Shown in pieces: positions 1 through 10,396 of a stretch of 64,000 nt of DNA. The translations under genes and the position numbers were made by a program. This DNA comes from Misgurnus anguillicaudatus (taxonomy: Eukaryota; Chordata; Actinopteri; Cypriniformes; Cobitidae): positions 50,081,501 to 50,145,500 of the forward strand of contig NC_073358.2 of the NCBI RefSeq assembly GCF_027580225.2, in the 5' to 3' direction. The notes under the pieces were generated by a model. The model had not been told where the DNA came from, did no database searches, and saw only the letters and a program-made list of their open reading frames with translations. The stretch's first letter is position 1. Each line of letters begins with the position of its first letter.

Positions 1-1010
1 GCTGATAAGCGTGACTGACCTCCAATACTCTATAATCATGATGTAAAAACAAAAGATTATTAATAATGTTATAATTATTATCATTATAATTTAATATAAA
101 ATAATTTGATACAATGTTTGGGACAGCCCTATTATTGTATTGTCACACTACCATTCAAAAGTTTAGGGTCACTTACTTATTTCATTCCACATTATAAAAA
201 ATACTATAGAAATACAAGTGTAAAAAATAGAGTTATGTTGTGAATATTAAAACAATAAATAAATTAAATTTAGAAAGAAGCTGCCTTTTTCTAGAATTTG
301 CTAAATAATTCAAATATGTGCACAATGTAAAAAAAAACCTTTCAACGCTTGTGCAGCAGGTTTTGAAAAATTGATTTTATAGCTTACCGTGTCATTTAAC
401 CAAAGATTAACAACCCATTAAATGTATAGTGGCACAATTAAGTCGAAAAGAATAACATATATTTTTTTTAAACATTAAATATCATCTTTCCATCATTTTT
501 ATCTGTAATACCAACTTTTATTTAAGATGTAATCTAAAAAAAGGGGGTTCTTCAGATAGACCTGTTTTACATTTAAAATGTATATAACAATAAAGTGATT
601 TGATTTTAAATACATTTCAAATGCATATCTTTACAGGACAATTATTATAACAATGTCAATAAATAACTAAAGCATACATACATCTACTAAATATTACTCC
701 AGTTTAAAAAGTTATTTAGATTTGAAAAATGTTTCTGTTAAAACAGATTCTTTTATTTCCTTTCACCTTTAGTTTTAGCGGAGGTGGGGTCATTGTTGCT
801 TGTTATCTGGAATTTCTCTGGAATGAGTGAAGATACAATTTAGTTACTGTTACTGTTTATTCATTGTTTTATTGATCTTCATACTAGGTTGGAATCTTTA
901 GGATGAAGGCAAATCTTGACAACATAATCTTTCATGAAGCAAATTACAACTGATGAATAACGTGTCCTGATGACAGTGAAAAATAAAAGCATGCTTCAAT
1001 GTATTAAAAG
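1..1010. other. AT-rich intergenic DNA, no gene seen
   Basis: AT-rich sequence with short homopolymer runs. No open frame with recognisable protein similarity, no RNA gene and no clear repeat terminus was found. It ends at the 8-bp target duplication of the hAT-like element that starts at 1011. Confidence 0.6.
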
Positions 1011-2311
1011 TAGGGCTGTCAAAATTAACGCGTTAATTACGCGTTAACGCAAATTCATTTTAACGCCACTAATTTCATTAACGGAGATTAACGCAACGCG
1101 CAATTTCTGTTTGACCCTTGGTCCAGCCCATAGTTGAATGAACAGAGACGCAGACAAATGTGACTCTCTCTAAATGAGTAAAAGGTTTTCATAGAAATAA
1201 GAACATTAAGCAAATCGTCTACCAAATCCAATGCTCTAAATGCTCGTTGGACATCTGATATGATCTTTATTTATACGTCTGAGAGGTGTAACGTTACCGT
1301 CCTCCTAATGCTTAATCTAATACAAAAATGCGTCTCAATTCATTTTGGTTTCGCTTTTATGCATGACTTATAAAATAGACTGCAGGACTTGCTTGATGTT
1401 AAAATAGTCATTAAGAGAGATAAAGTTCGGTACCTGATTAATGTTAAAGAGTTATTAAGTGCGATCCCCTCACGCTGAGTCTGACTGACTGACATCTGAA
1501 GCGCGTGCACACAGACGCGCGAGTGCGCGACCCGGATATATATAGACATCTACACAAAATTACAGTTTTACAAAAATCTGTTTTGATAAGAATTCACGCA
1601 GGTAGGATCTATAATCTGTTATGTCTTAAGTAAATGTTTGGTTAAGTGGTGGGTAAACATGTCTGATGTGTAACATTATATTAGATCACTTAGATTTTAA
1701 GCAGTCTGTCCTAATGTCAATCAAACAAAAGGAAAAAAAGTTGAACATACATTGATGATGTTTTTGCTTTGTGTGTGCTAAATCTATTAGTTTTACCAGT
1801 GATTTTAAGGTATTGATGTGGTAATATAATGTATGGATGTGGTAATTTTGTGGTAATTTGACTCTTTCAACTTCAAACACGTGTAGTTCTGTCATATTTT
1901 GTTATATTTCAACAAATCATGATTTGTTCTATGTTTTAATAGAGAATGTCAAAATATGAACAACAATTCTTTTTTAAATTAGCTAATTCCGACTCAACTT
2001 GCCAGCACAGGTCACAAATGATGCAGCAGCAAACAAAAATGGAGAAAGAAAAATCTTCTTAATGGAAAATTCATATACTAAACAATGGCTGGTGATTCTG
2101 TTAAAAATGTAAACAGGCTGTTGTTAACATACATTTGCATAAAGCATCTATATATGTATATATGATTAGAATATTAAAAACCTGAAAAGTGTTAAATTAG
2201 GGTAAATTTTGAATGGATAAAAATGTGCGATTAATTTGCGATTAATCGCAGTTAACTCATGAAATCATGCGATTAATCTAGATTAATTTTTTTAATCTAT
2301 TGACAGCCCTA
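1011..2311. mobile_element. Non-autonomous hAT-like DNA transposon (1.3 kb)
   Basis: The element opens with TAGGGCTGTCAA and closes with the reverse complement, TTGACAGCCCTA. It is flanked on both sides by the identical 8-mer ATTAAAAG (1003-1010 and 2312-2319). An 8-bp target duplication with short inverted ends is typical of the hAT superfamily. Subterminal sequence near both ends is rich in GCGTTAA/GATTAATCGC words. No transposase frame is visible inside, so it is probably mobilised in trans. Assignment to hAT rests on duplication length and terminal style only. Confidence 0.8.
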
Positions 2312-2424
2312 ATTAAAAGCCTTGTAAAAGTCTAAAAACATCATGCTTTTTTTAATTAAATGAGAACAATCAAGGATTTACACACCCACGGAAAAATATA
2401 GGATATTACATAGAAATGTGCCTA

Positions 2425-2674
2425 CACTCTAATAATGTCTGAGTTATTTTTGACCCATGGGTAAACATTGGACAGAACACACTGCTGGGTTGAAATTGAC
2501 CCAGTGCTGGGTTGTTTTAACCCAACTGCTGGGTTATTACACCACATGGTTGCATAACAACAACCCAAAATTGGCTAATTTTTAACCCACCATGGGGTAA
2601 ATTTTAACCCAGCAAGTGTTCTGTCCAATATTTATCCATTATGGGTAAAAAATAACCCAGCCATTTTTAGAGTG
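2425..2674. mobile_element. Palindromic MITE (250 bp)
   Basis: The ends CACTCTAA and TTAGAGTG are inverted. The interior alternates GGGTTA/TAACCC-rich words, so the element folds back on itself, and the segments near 2465 and 2620 (GGACAGAACAC and GTGTTCTGTCC) are exact inverses. A flanking TAC is possible on both sides. The CACT ends suggest a CACTA/EnSpm-type MITE, but the superfamily is uncertain. Confidence 0.6.
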
Positions 2675-2749
2675 TACTTTTCGGAATTCATCCGCGAGAC
2701 GCTTATGCTAAAATGAAACCTGTTCATCGTTTCATGTTTTTGTCAATGA

Positions 2750-2917
2750 GAAATCCCCCAAGAATGCCCCATAAGCGTCGTGCTTTCATATCATCAGCAC
2801 CAGTTGGAAAGGAGCCTGTCCCCCTCCACAATTAAAGTAGACATCGCTGCAATATCTCCTCACCATACCCTGATAAACGGTAGGTCAGTGGGTCAGCATT
2901 ACCTGGTTATTAGGTTT
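2750..2917 (+). pseudogene. DIRS tyrosine-recombinase fragment
   Basis: The plus strand encodes a short stretch matching the N-terminal part of the DIRS recombinase seen in copy B near 32420-32480, with shared motif LSPSTIKVDIAAIS. It continues into GRSVGQH and VIRFL, a stretch that copy B has lost. The fragment is cut at 2918 by a TTAA-flanked MITE. It lies head to head with DIRS copy A and carries no catalytic residues. Confidence 0.7.
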
Positions 2918-3411
2918 TTAACTCTTTCACCGCCAGCGTTTTTAAAAAAAAGTTGCCAGCCAGCGCCAGCGTTTTTCATGATTTTCACAAAAGTTTAATG
3001 CCTTCCAGAAAATGTTCTTCTTCAAATATATAAACATACAATATACCAAATGAAAGAACAGACCCTCTGCTTTCAAACAAAAAAAAAACGTTTCATCCTA
3101 CCTTTAGTAGTTCTTTTGTAATCAGCTTTTGAATATGGGTAGGTTTCTGCAAAAACACCAAATTTTGAGCAAAAAGCAGAGATAATTCCATTTTTGTGAC
3201 GGACTTTTCAAAGAGATCCCATTCAGAGCGATCTTTAAAACAGACACGGACATGCAGCAGCTTGTCATAGGGCAATACTTCCGGATTTAAAAAGTTGCGG
3301 AAGGGCGCCACCTGGTGGATAATAACGGAAAGACGGAAAATCTCATCATTGGCGGGGAAGCGTTTTCTCTTAATTGAAGAGAGATCTCATCAATGGCGTG
3401 GAAAGAGTTAA
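2918..3411. mobile_element. TTAA-flanked MITE
   Basis: Bounded by TTAA at 2918-2921 and 3408-3411, with inverted ends CTCTTTCACCGCC and GGCGTGGAAAGAG. TTAA target sites are typical of piggyBac- and Kolobok-type transposons. No coding frame is convincing. It is inserted in the DIRS recombinase fragment. Confidence 0.65.
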
Positions 3412-3563
3412 GGGGTAGAGATTTGATATGTGAGAACCTGTCGGTTGTTCATGTTTATGCTACCCAGTTGTAACCTCCATAGGTGATGTCTTCACAGCGT
3501 TCCTAGTTCCACCCAGAGGGGTTCGCTTCCCAGTTTTGCCTAGTTCACTATCGTAGGTTAAGA
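3412..3563 (+). repeat. DIRS 3' untranslated fragment
   Basis: About 3515-3560 reads as the reverse complement of the DIRS copy B segment at 31231-31285, sharing GTTCGCTTCCCAGTT and CACTATCGT..GGTTAAG. It therefore belongs to the plus-oriented DIRS fragment interrupted by the TTAA MITE. It abuts the terminus of copy A, which runs the other way. The part from 3412 to 3515 is not recognised. Confidence 0.5.
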
Positions 3564-3831
3564 AACGTCTCGGTTATGGATGTAACCCTTGTTCCCTGAA
3601 GGAGGGAACGGAGACGTCACGTCGTGACCGACGAATTGGGAACTCGCTTAGAGAGACCAATCTGCTTCGATATACTACTAAAACGCCAATGAACTTGGCA
3701 TTGAGGTATTTGCATAATGCTGGCGCCGCCCCGCCAGGTGCGTATATAAGCCGCAGCTGCAGAATACGAAATTTTTTCGCTGAGTGTGACCGGCCGTACA
3801 GCAGGGAGCAGCACCTGTGGCAACAGGACGT

Positions 3832-3934
3832 GACGTCTCTGTTCCCTCCTTCAGGGAACGAGGGTTACATCCATAACCAAGACGTTCCCTTTCAGTCGGT
3901 CACTACGACGTCACGTCGTGACCGACGAATTGGA
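3832..3934. repeat. Internal complementary region of DIRS copy A
   Basis: The sequence runs from the 3' outer end (GAGGGTTACAT..AACCAAGAC) directly into the 5' outer end (GTTCCCTTTCAGTCGG). This is the junction a circular DIRS intermediate would have, and it is the defining internal repeat of DIRS elements. It corresponds to 31009-31117 in copy B. Confidence 0.8.
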
Positions 3935-4530
3935 AATCCCTACCAAAATGCCACTGGAGCTGACCCTTCGATTCCACTTAAGGAGATGGAGAATAGGATT
4001 AAGGCAGAAGGCCGGGCACTAGATGTTCCTTTAACCCCGCAGTTGTGCCAGCGACTGGGAAGCGCCCTATCTGAGCGGGCGCAATGTGGATGCCCGAGCC
4101 CAACACATAGGTTCACAAGGATGCAGCTAGTGAGAGGCGGACAGCCGATGCTCCGCAACATCAGCTGCCAAGGCAGCGGAGGAAAGACAAATAAAACCAT
4201 TACGCATTTTTGTCTTAACGGCCTTCCACACTGACACTTATTGTGAAGCACCAGTCGGGGGCTGCAAGCCGACATGCGAGCCTGTTCTCCGTGCTCCCCC
4301 TGATGAGGAAAGAACCCGAGAGGAGACAGGCTCAATACGAACACTGTAAACGTATAGGTGTTGCCCAACCATCAGCTCTGCAGGTGTCTGTTAGCAAGGA
4401 ACCACGAGCGAGTGCCCAAGATGAGGCAACACTCCTAGTGGAGTGCGCTCTCAAATTAAATGGACAAGGAATGCCCTACATATTGTAAGCAAGGGCGATA
4501 GAATCAACTATCCAATGAGACATCCTCTGC

Positions 4531-4938
4531 TTAGTGACAGCTTTCCCTCTCTGCTGACCACCGTAACAGACAAAGAGCTGATCTGAGGTCCTGAGGGTTT
4601 GCGTGCAAACCACGTAAAATCGCAGTGCGCGTACGGGGCACAACAAAGCCATGGTTGGGTCTGCCTCCTCCGGGGGGCAGCACTTGCAAGCTCACCACCT
4701 GATCTCTGAAGGGAGTGGTGGGAACTTTGGGCACGTAGCCTGGCCTGGCTCTCAATGTTACGCTCGAGACACCAGGACCAAACTGAAGGCACGAATCGTC
4801 GATGGAGAATGCGTGTAGGTCCCCTACCCTCTTCACGGAGGCCAATGCGAGAAGGGTCAGAGCTTTCATTACAAAAACATCAGACTCACACACTGCAGAG
4901 GCTCGAATGGAGGTTCCTGCAGGGCTTTTCAGCACCAT
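4531..4938 (-). pseudogene. DIRS tyrosine recombinase remnant (copy A)
   Basis: Minus-strand reading frame aligned by eye with the copy B recombinase: it shares the KALTLLALAS.KR.GDLHAF block with the first catalytic arginine, and PGYVPKVPTTPFRDQVV. After about residue 90 the frame drifts (GGGRPNHGFVVPR) and the HxxR and tyrosine motifs are not in this frame. The domain is therefore frameshifted and inactive. It should be read together with 5000-5095, which encodes the preceding stretch in another frame. Confidence 0.75.
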
Positions 4939-5096
4939 GGACAGGTCCCAAGGAGGAATAGAGGGAGGGCGCGAAGGGTTTAGCCTTCGGGCACCTCTTA
5001 AAAACCTAATAACTAAATCGTGCTGGCCGACCGATCTGCCGTTTATTAGAGAGTGATTTGCAGATATGGCGGCAATATCAATGGTGGAGGGTGACT

Positions 5097-5655
5097 ATGG
5101 CGTTTAATCAGACCCAAAAGTGACGCGCACAAAAACCAAGCGTGAGCGCGAGATACGAGCGCGCAGAACACTATCCGCATGCGAAAAAGCGTCCCCGCGA
5201 GCGCGCAGAACACAATTCATGCGCGGAAAAGCGTCCTCGCGAGGGCGCACCTCCACTCAGCGCGCACAAATGCAGTCACGCGAGCAAAGGCTTGGATGAG
5301 CGCTCGCTCGACTCTCTCTATGCTCTCACAGCTGCAGCACACACGCTTGCTCGATCAAGATGACTTTTGGGACTTTGGGGGCGGGACATTGACTGATGTC
5401 TCCGCTTCTGTGATTGGTTGTTTGATTTGATTAGTGACACGCATGATCTCTTGTTACACTATCCATATCCAGTCAATCTAGGTAGAAAAGACACGTTTAT
5501 ATGACTATATAAGTCCCAAAGTCCCAAAAGTCATCTTGATCGAGCGAGCGTGTGTTGTGCAGCTGTGAGAGCATAGAGAGAGTCGAGCGAGTGCTCATCC
5601 AAGCCTTTGCTCGCGTGACTGCATTTGTGCACGCTGAGTGGAGGTGCGGGGCGCG
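5097..5655. mobile_element. GC-rich foldback insertion in DIRS copy A
   Basis: Sequence matching DIRS stops after GGTGGAGGGTGAC near 5096 and resumes near 5656. The insert begins with two 42-bp tandem units (5157-5198 and 5199-5240) rich in GCGCGCAG and AAGCGTCC. Two inverted arms follow (about 5251-5379 and 5513-5646), each containing GCTGCAGCACA/TGTGCAGC and the AAGTCATCTTGATCGAGC block. The loop (5380-5512) is AT-richer. No transposase is present and the superfamily is unknown. Short open frames over the tandem units are by-products of the repeat. Confidence 0.7.
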
Positions 5656-6092
5656 GGTGCCAACGTGCCCCCTCCTCGAGAAAGAATGTTCTTCCTCAGG
5701 GGAATCCGCCAGGGAGGGGCTGTCGAGAGGTCAGTTCTGGAAACCAATTCCTGGTCGTCCAGTAAGGCGCGACCAGTAAAAGGCTCTCCTCGTCTTGTCT
5801 GACCTTGGACAGTGTCTGTGCGATTAAGCTCACTGTGGAAAATGCATATTTTCGCATCCCCGGCAGCCAGCTGTGTGCCAGCGCATCCACTCCGAGGCTG
5901 CCCTCGGTTAGTGAATAAAACAGGTGACAAATGGGTATTGTCCGGCGATGCAAATAGATCTATCTTCGCAAGACCGAACTTCTTCCAAATTAGCTGAACC
6001 GTCTGGGGGTGGAGTCGCCATTCGTCAGGGCGCGCAGCTCGGTAAAGCGCGTTTGCTGCTGTGTTGAGCGAACCCGGAAATGTAAATGGCAC
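5656..6092 (-). pseudogene. DIRS RNase H C-terminus and linker remnant (copy A)
   Basis: The minus-strand frame starting at 6092 contains GSLNTAANALYRAARPDEWRLHPQ, matching the end of the RT-RNase H protein of copy B (GSLNAAADALSRAARPGEWRLHPQ). It continues as QLIWKKFG where copy B has a stop codon. Downstream the frame shifts, and a second minus frame (5953-5696) carries ALAHSWLPGMRKYAFS, the linker toward the recombinase. The reverse transcriptase catalytic region is missing upstream. Confidence 0.75.
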
Positions 6093-6150
6093 GAAGGGCC
6101 CTCAGATGCTGACTCCAAAGGAGGAGATGACGGGCGAGATGCGACGATAC

Positions 6151-7586
6151 ACGCTTTAGCCTATAGAAATCGGATTATTATTATGAAATGAATGTATTTC
6201 ATAAAAAAATTTAGAACTGCATTAATATTTATTATATGTCATTTAATTTATTTTTAAAAGTCAATTCTTTCATTTTTTAAAAATCAATGTAGAATCGTTT
6301 ACAGTAGCATCACAATGCTTCATAAAAACTCTCAAAAAACGTGCACATGTGGATAATTCTAGAGGTTTAATTATTCTTTAGCATCGGGATCACTAGGCGA
6401 GAGCTTAATAGCCTTATTTTTGTGAAAACCGACATTTCTTAATTGTGTTAACTGTCGTAGTTAGCCCGTGCGCATTCATTCCGACAAATTTTTCGTCACA
6501 AATGGAGAGAATATCAATTGGAAGTACTCATCGATATGCCCTATTTATTCCCTTCGAATATCAGAGCTGTGCAAAGAGTTGCGCAATTGTGTCTCATTGC
6601 GTGACTGTGACTGCTAAAATACATTTGGAGAATAGAGCAATGAAAACATTGTCATTTTAATTTGATCTGGAGTAAAAGTTTAAGCGGCTCCCTTCTCGAA
6701 GTGCCCTTCAAGGGCGCAAAAACGCAGTTTTGAATTCGACCATGCTCTCTCTCATCAGGCTTGGCTGTGCAAGTGCGACTCTAGGTTTTTAATAATAGTT
6801 TTTTTAGGGGCTGATTTCAATGTTTTTTTTTAAATAATATGATTGGATTTTATACTAACCTTACTGCAGCATTAAATTGTATAAAAAATATGTGTATAAC
6901 ATCTGTGTGCATTTACTGACTGCCTTTAATATATTTTGTTCATGACTGCATTCCTCTAACGCAACATCCAACCAATGTTCCATTAAATGAACATAATGAC
7001 CAACAACTTTAAATAAATGAGGGGTGCTTTTTTACTGTGGCTTGGAAGTCTTCTTTTTTTTTGTTTTGCTTCCGCATAACAGTATGTAAACTTTTTCTTC
7101 TTTGCTTTTGTTAAATAATTCAAGTTGAGGGGATGTTTGAGCTGTTTTTTTTTTTTAAAGTCAGCCCAGACAGCTGAAAATATACTGCGCAAATCAATTA
7201 AGCAGAGAAGTTAGCCTCCATGAAAGGGCGAGGCTTATTCCAACTAGTTTTAATTAAATTATTTTGATCATTTCTGTTGAGCTGCCGGTTCGTGAAGCTG
7301 AAAGTGCACGTAATAAAATAATATACCATTGATGCAAACCAACAGGAATCCTTGCTTTTTGCTCTATTATGCTTATGTTTTATGTGGATAGGGCCCCCTA
7401 TTAGTTATTGAAACGGGCCACCAGATGCTTAAGGTCGGCTCTGTTCTTTACACCTCTTCTCCCTGCTGAAGTGCTGGAGTTTATTCTAGATATCTCATGC
7501 AGAGCCAGACACAGTTTAATAAAAAAAAAATGTCAACAAAGATAAGAGTGTAAAAAGATCCCTGTACAGTTCAAATGAGTATAATG
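6151..7586. other. Intergenic DNA, no gene recognised
   Basis: AT-rich sequence with several poly-T and poly-A runs. Short open frames on both strands (for example 6445-6660 and 6983-7192) show low-complexity composition and no family resemblance. No element termini are evident before the gypsy LTR at 7587. Confidence 0.5.
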
Positions 7587-8037
7587 TGTCAGAGTTTTTG
7601 CTTTGTAATATTTCATTTTGACCACTAGATGTCACCCTTGAGCTCTTATGTCTTAGTAATTAGTTAGATTGTTTTCTCATGTGTCTTGTTTGGTGCTGTG
7701 TATTTAAGATGGCTCTCTCCCTGTAGCTCTGCTTGGTTATTGCGTTTTCCTAAGACAGTTACTGCCGTAAGTTTGCTCTTGTTCTAAGTAGTTTGTCTCT
7801 GAGACTGTTTTCCCTTTTGGAAAATGTTGCTTTCTTTTGTATTAGATATTCCTCAGTTTTTTTTGTGTAACTTCTTTGATGTTAGGGTTTTTGGAACCTT
7901 TTTCTTTTTTATAATACATTTCTTTGGAAACAACCTAAGAGAGCGTCTGACTACTGGGTTCAACATTCTTCTGTGGCTTAGTGGTGGAACTTTAGACTTT
8001 CACACCAGAGACCCGGGTTCGAGACCCGGTCCTGACA
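7587..8037 (+). repeat. Gypsy LTR (451 bp)
   Basis: The inverted ends TGTCAG and CTGACA bound the sequence. A TATA-like TATTTAA lies near 7700, followed by a T-rich, G/T-rich second half. gag-like sequence begins about 20 bp after the right end, as expected for a 5' LTR. The last 70 bp resemble tRNA-Glu, described separately. No second LTR in the window confirms the ends. Confidence 0.6.
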
Positions 8038-8041
8038 GAAT
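7966..8041 (+). other. tRNA-Glu(TTC)-like sequence within the LTR end
   Basis: An A-box-like TGGCTTAGTGGTGG is followed by ACTTTCACA, placing TTC at the anticodon position, and by a B-box GGGTTCGAGACC in a perfect 5-bp T-stem (CCGGG/CCCGG). TTCTGT at the 5' side can pair with ACAGAA at the 3' side. The acceptor and D-arms fit poorly, so I do not call a functional tRNA. It is best read as a tRNA-derived segment captured by, or co-opted as, the 3' end of the LTR. Confidence 0.5.
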
Positions 8042-8055
8042 AACCAAGCCATATA

Positions 8056-8335
8056 ATGAACCCAGAAGCGCCTAACCCTCAGGAACTCTTTGCCACTGTG
8101 GCTCAGCATGAATCTACTGTTCAAGGCACGAGACAGCTCTAGCTCAGCAGGAGACTCTGATGGCCAAACACTCACAGGTCCTGTCTGATCTCATGGCTTC
8201 TATCCGTCAGATTTTTGACCGGCTGCCTTCCACTCCAGTCACTGCTCAAACTGCAGCCTCTGTACCTCTTCCAGATTCTTGAGTGCCCTCTCCTTTGTCT
8301 GAACCTCACCTACCTCCCCCGCAACGTTTCTCTAG
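8056..8335 (+). pseudogene. Gypsy gag remnant
   Basis: From the ATG at 8056 the plus strand encodes a short acidic, glutamine-rich N-terminus of the kind seen in vertebrate gypsy gag proteins (MNPEAPNPQELFATVAQHES, then a frameshift and VLSDLMASIRQIFDRLP). An in-frame stop and an indel break it. It ends where the inverted pol sequence starts. Identification depends on position after the LTR as well as composition. Confidence 0.5.
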
Positions 8336-9107
8336 AGATCCCAGCGCTTGCTGGACCAAGAAGATGGGTTACGAAATGCGAGACTATGTAAGAGGCGGCC
8401 AATGATCTGGTTGGCTCGTTCAGCTCGGCCACAAGTTTGGGGGTGAAAGCCAGTGGCACCAATGAGGCGACAAAACTCTCTCCAGAATAGAGAGGCAAAT
8501 TGAGGTCCTCTGTCAGAAACTACTTCAGAGGGTAGACCATGTAACTTAAATACATGATTTACAGCAATCTGGGCGGTCTCCTTGGCAGAGGGGAGTTTGG
8601 AGAGCGGGATAAAGTGTGCAGACTTAGAAAACCGATCAACCACCGTCAAAATGTGACCGTGTTACCATTAGACGGGGGAAGACCGGTGATAAAGTCGAGC
8701 GCGATGTGAGACCATGGGCGAGTAGGAACGGGTAGCGGATGAAGCAGACCCGCTGGCGAGGCATTACCAGCCTTAGTTTGAGCGCAAACAGCACATGAAG
8801 CAATAAAATGGCGAGCGTCTCGTTCTAAGGTGGGCCACAAAAAAGGCTGGTGGACGACCGCAAGAGTGCCCCGAACGCCGGGATGGGCAGTTAATTTAGA
8901 TGAGTGTCCCCATTGTAGGACAGCCAAGCGTCTGGGCACCGGAACAAAGAGTAAGCCCTTAGGGCAAATTTGTGGCATGGCAATGCGAGATAAAGAGCGC
9001 TTAACCTGTCTTTTGATTCCCCACCCTGCGGCCCCCACCACGAGACCTGGAGAAATAATCTCCTTCTGTGACGTGAGGGAGGTCGAGGGATCAAAGAGCC
9101 GAGACAA
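8332..9107 (-). pseudogene. Gypsy integrase remnant
   Basis: Two minus-strand frames (9107-8646 and 8649-8332) together carry the H2C2 zinc module (HPG-VRGTLA, then CAVCAQTK) and the retroviral-type integrase core. Core motifs visible are [20 protein letters not shown] with the first catalytic aspartate, SDRGPQF with the second, and ERANQ with the glutamate. The frames abut with a shift near 8646. The C-terminal domain is lost at the inversion junction near 8340. Confidence 0.85.
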
Positions 9108-9870
9108 GGTTTTACGTTCTTAGAACCGGGGCAGTAAGAGATAGAAAAATCAAAGCGCGTGAAAAATAATGCCCAACGAGCCTGACTTGTGTTTAATCTC
9201 TTAACGGAGCAGATAAATTCTAAATTACGATGGTCGGTCCACACAATAAAGGGAATAGATGAACCCTCCAACCAATGTCGCCACTCGCCGAGCGCTAAAC
9301 GTATGGCGAGCAGCTCCCGGTTGCCGACATCGTAATTTCGTTCCGCAGGCGAGAGACGATGGGAATAATCGGCGGACGGGTAGATCTTTCCATCAACTGC
9401 AGATTGCTGTGATAGAACAGCACCCACCCCTACCTCAGAAAGCATCAACCTCGACGATGAATTGTCTAGTGACATCAGGCGTGATAAGAATGGGTGCGGT
9501 AGTAAAAAGAGACTTTAAATGATCAAAAGCCCTTTGAGCGGACTCTGACCATTCAAAGCGTGACTTGACAGATGTTAAAGCGGTGAGAGGAGCGGCCACC
9601 CGACTAAAGTTTCGGATAAAGTGACGATAAAAATTTGCAAAGCAGAGGAAGCGTTGTAACGAGACACAAACACAAAAATGTTAAGTACCATCTCTCTTCT
9701 TAACGAAGAAAAACCCAGCACCAGCGGGAGATGACGACGGAAGAATGGTACCCGCACTAAGTGAATCAGAAAGATAATTCTCTAGCGCCTCCCGTTCAGG
9801 AGCCGACAGAGAAAAGAGTCAACCCTAGGAGGCGTGGTCCCCGGTAAGAGATCGATAGCGCAGTCATATG
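9108..9870 (-). pseudogene. Gypsy RT/RNase H remnant with internal deletion
   Basis: Minus strand. Near 9790-9870 is the RT N-terminus (LPYDCAIDLLPG and AGAGFFF-KK-type sequence). Near 9650 it jumps directly to the RT thumb/connection segment ([15 protein letters not shown]), so the palm with its YxDD catalytic motif is deleted. RNase H follows in the frame 9475-8891: [41 protein letters not shown] frameshift separates it from integrase near 9107. Confidence 0.8.
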
Positions 9871-9989
9871 GCAGATGATTTCTCTTTACATAAAGTGCAG
9901 AAAATAACACTTAATTAAAATCTCTTTTCAAATGCAGTGGCATACAAAGCATAAGTTAAGTCATTTTTACAAAATTAAGTGGGTTATGT

Positions 9990-10255
9990 CAGTGGTTCCC
10001 AAACTTTTTCAGCGTTGGGCCCCCCTTGTGTACGGTGCATTCCTTTGCGGACCCCAAAGAAAATTTGTGACAAAAACTGTTCTAAAACTCAACATTTTAA
10101 TAAAAAACATTAAATTATACAATAAAGTAGGTTAGTAGCCTTATTTTTTTAGGTTTAATTACACAGAATTCATGATAAATTAATGTATTTCATAAAATGT
10201 CATAAAACGGGGCCCCCCTGGCACCATCTCCCAGCCCCCAGTTTGAAAACCACTG
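9990..10255. mobile_element. hAT-type MITE (266 bp)
   Basis: The inverted ends CAGTGGTT..CAAACTT and AGTTTG..AACCACTG are flanked by the identical 8-mer GGTTATGT (9982-9989 and 10256-10263). The interior near both ends is C- and G-rich (GGGCCCCCC). It belongs to the same family as 41490-41687 and carries no transposase. Confidence 0.85.
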
Positions 10256-10357
10256 GGTTATGTTGTATTTACTTGATTCAATTCAGTGAATTAAACAAGG
10301 CACAAAATTGAGTGTAATTAATTTGTTTGAGTAAATTAAACAAAGTTATTGTTTGTT

Positions 10358-10396
10358 GTGCATGCGTGCGTGCGTGTGTGTGTGTGTGTGTGTGTG
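10358..10396. repeat. (TGCG)n(TG)n microsatellite
   Basis: A short run of TGCG units grades into about ten TG dinucleotides. It has no association with a gene. Confidence 0.85.

Larger units (their letters stand above)
3564..6150 (-). mobile_element. DIRS retrotransposon copy A, 5'-truncated and decayed
   Basis: The low-coordinate end matches the 3' terminus of copy B: AACGTCTCGGTTA followed by the terminal repeat and, at 3832-3934, the internal complementary region. Recombinase remnants (4531-4938) and the RNase H tail (5595-6092) follow on the minus strand in DIRS order. The reverse transcriptase core and gag are absent beyond about 6150. A palindromic insertion replaces about 220 bp of element sequence at 5097-5655. 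Frameshifts throughout make this a dead copy. Confidence 0.85.
7587..9875. mobile_element. Rearranged Ty3/gypsy retrotransposon remnant
   Basis: The left part is plus-oriented: an LTR (7587-8037) followed by gag-like coding remnants to about 8335. The rest (about 8340-9875) carries gypsy pol on the minus strand, in the order integrase, RNase H, truncated RT as coordinates rise. An intact element would have gag and pol on one strand, so the interior has been inverted or two fragments fused. No matching right LTR is visible. All frames are broken. Confidence 0.8.

Noticed and set aside
3689..4234. 181-codon plus-strand frame
   Set aside because: It lies antisense to the DIRS copy A terminal and 3' regions and has no family resemblance.
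5142..5363. Repetitive basic protein (ERAEH..KKRPR units)
   Set aside because: The peptide repeat follows from the 42-bp DNA tandem repeat inside a foldback insertion. There is no promoter or homologue.
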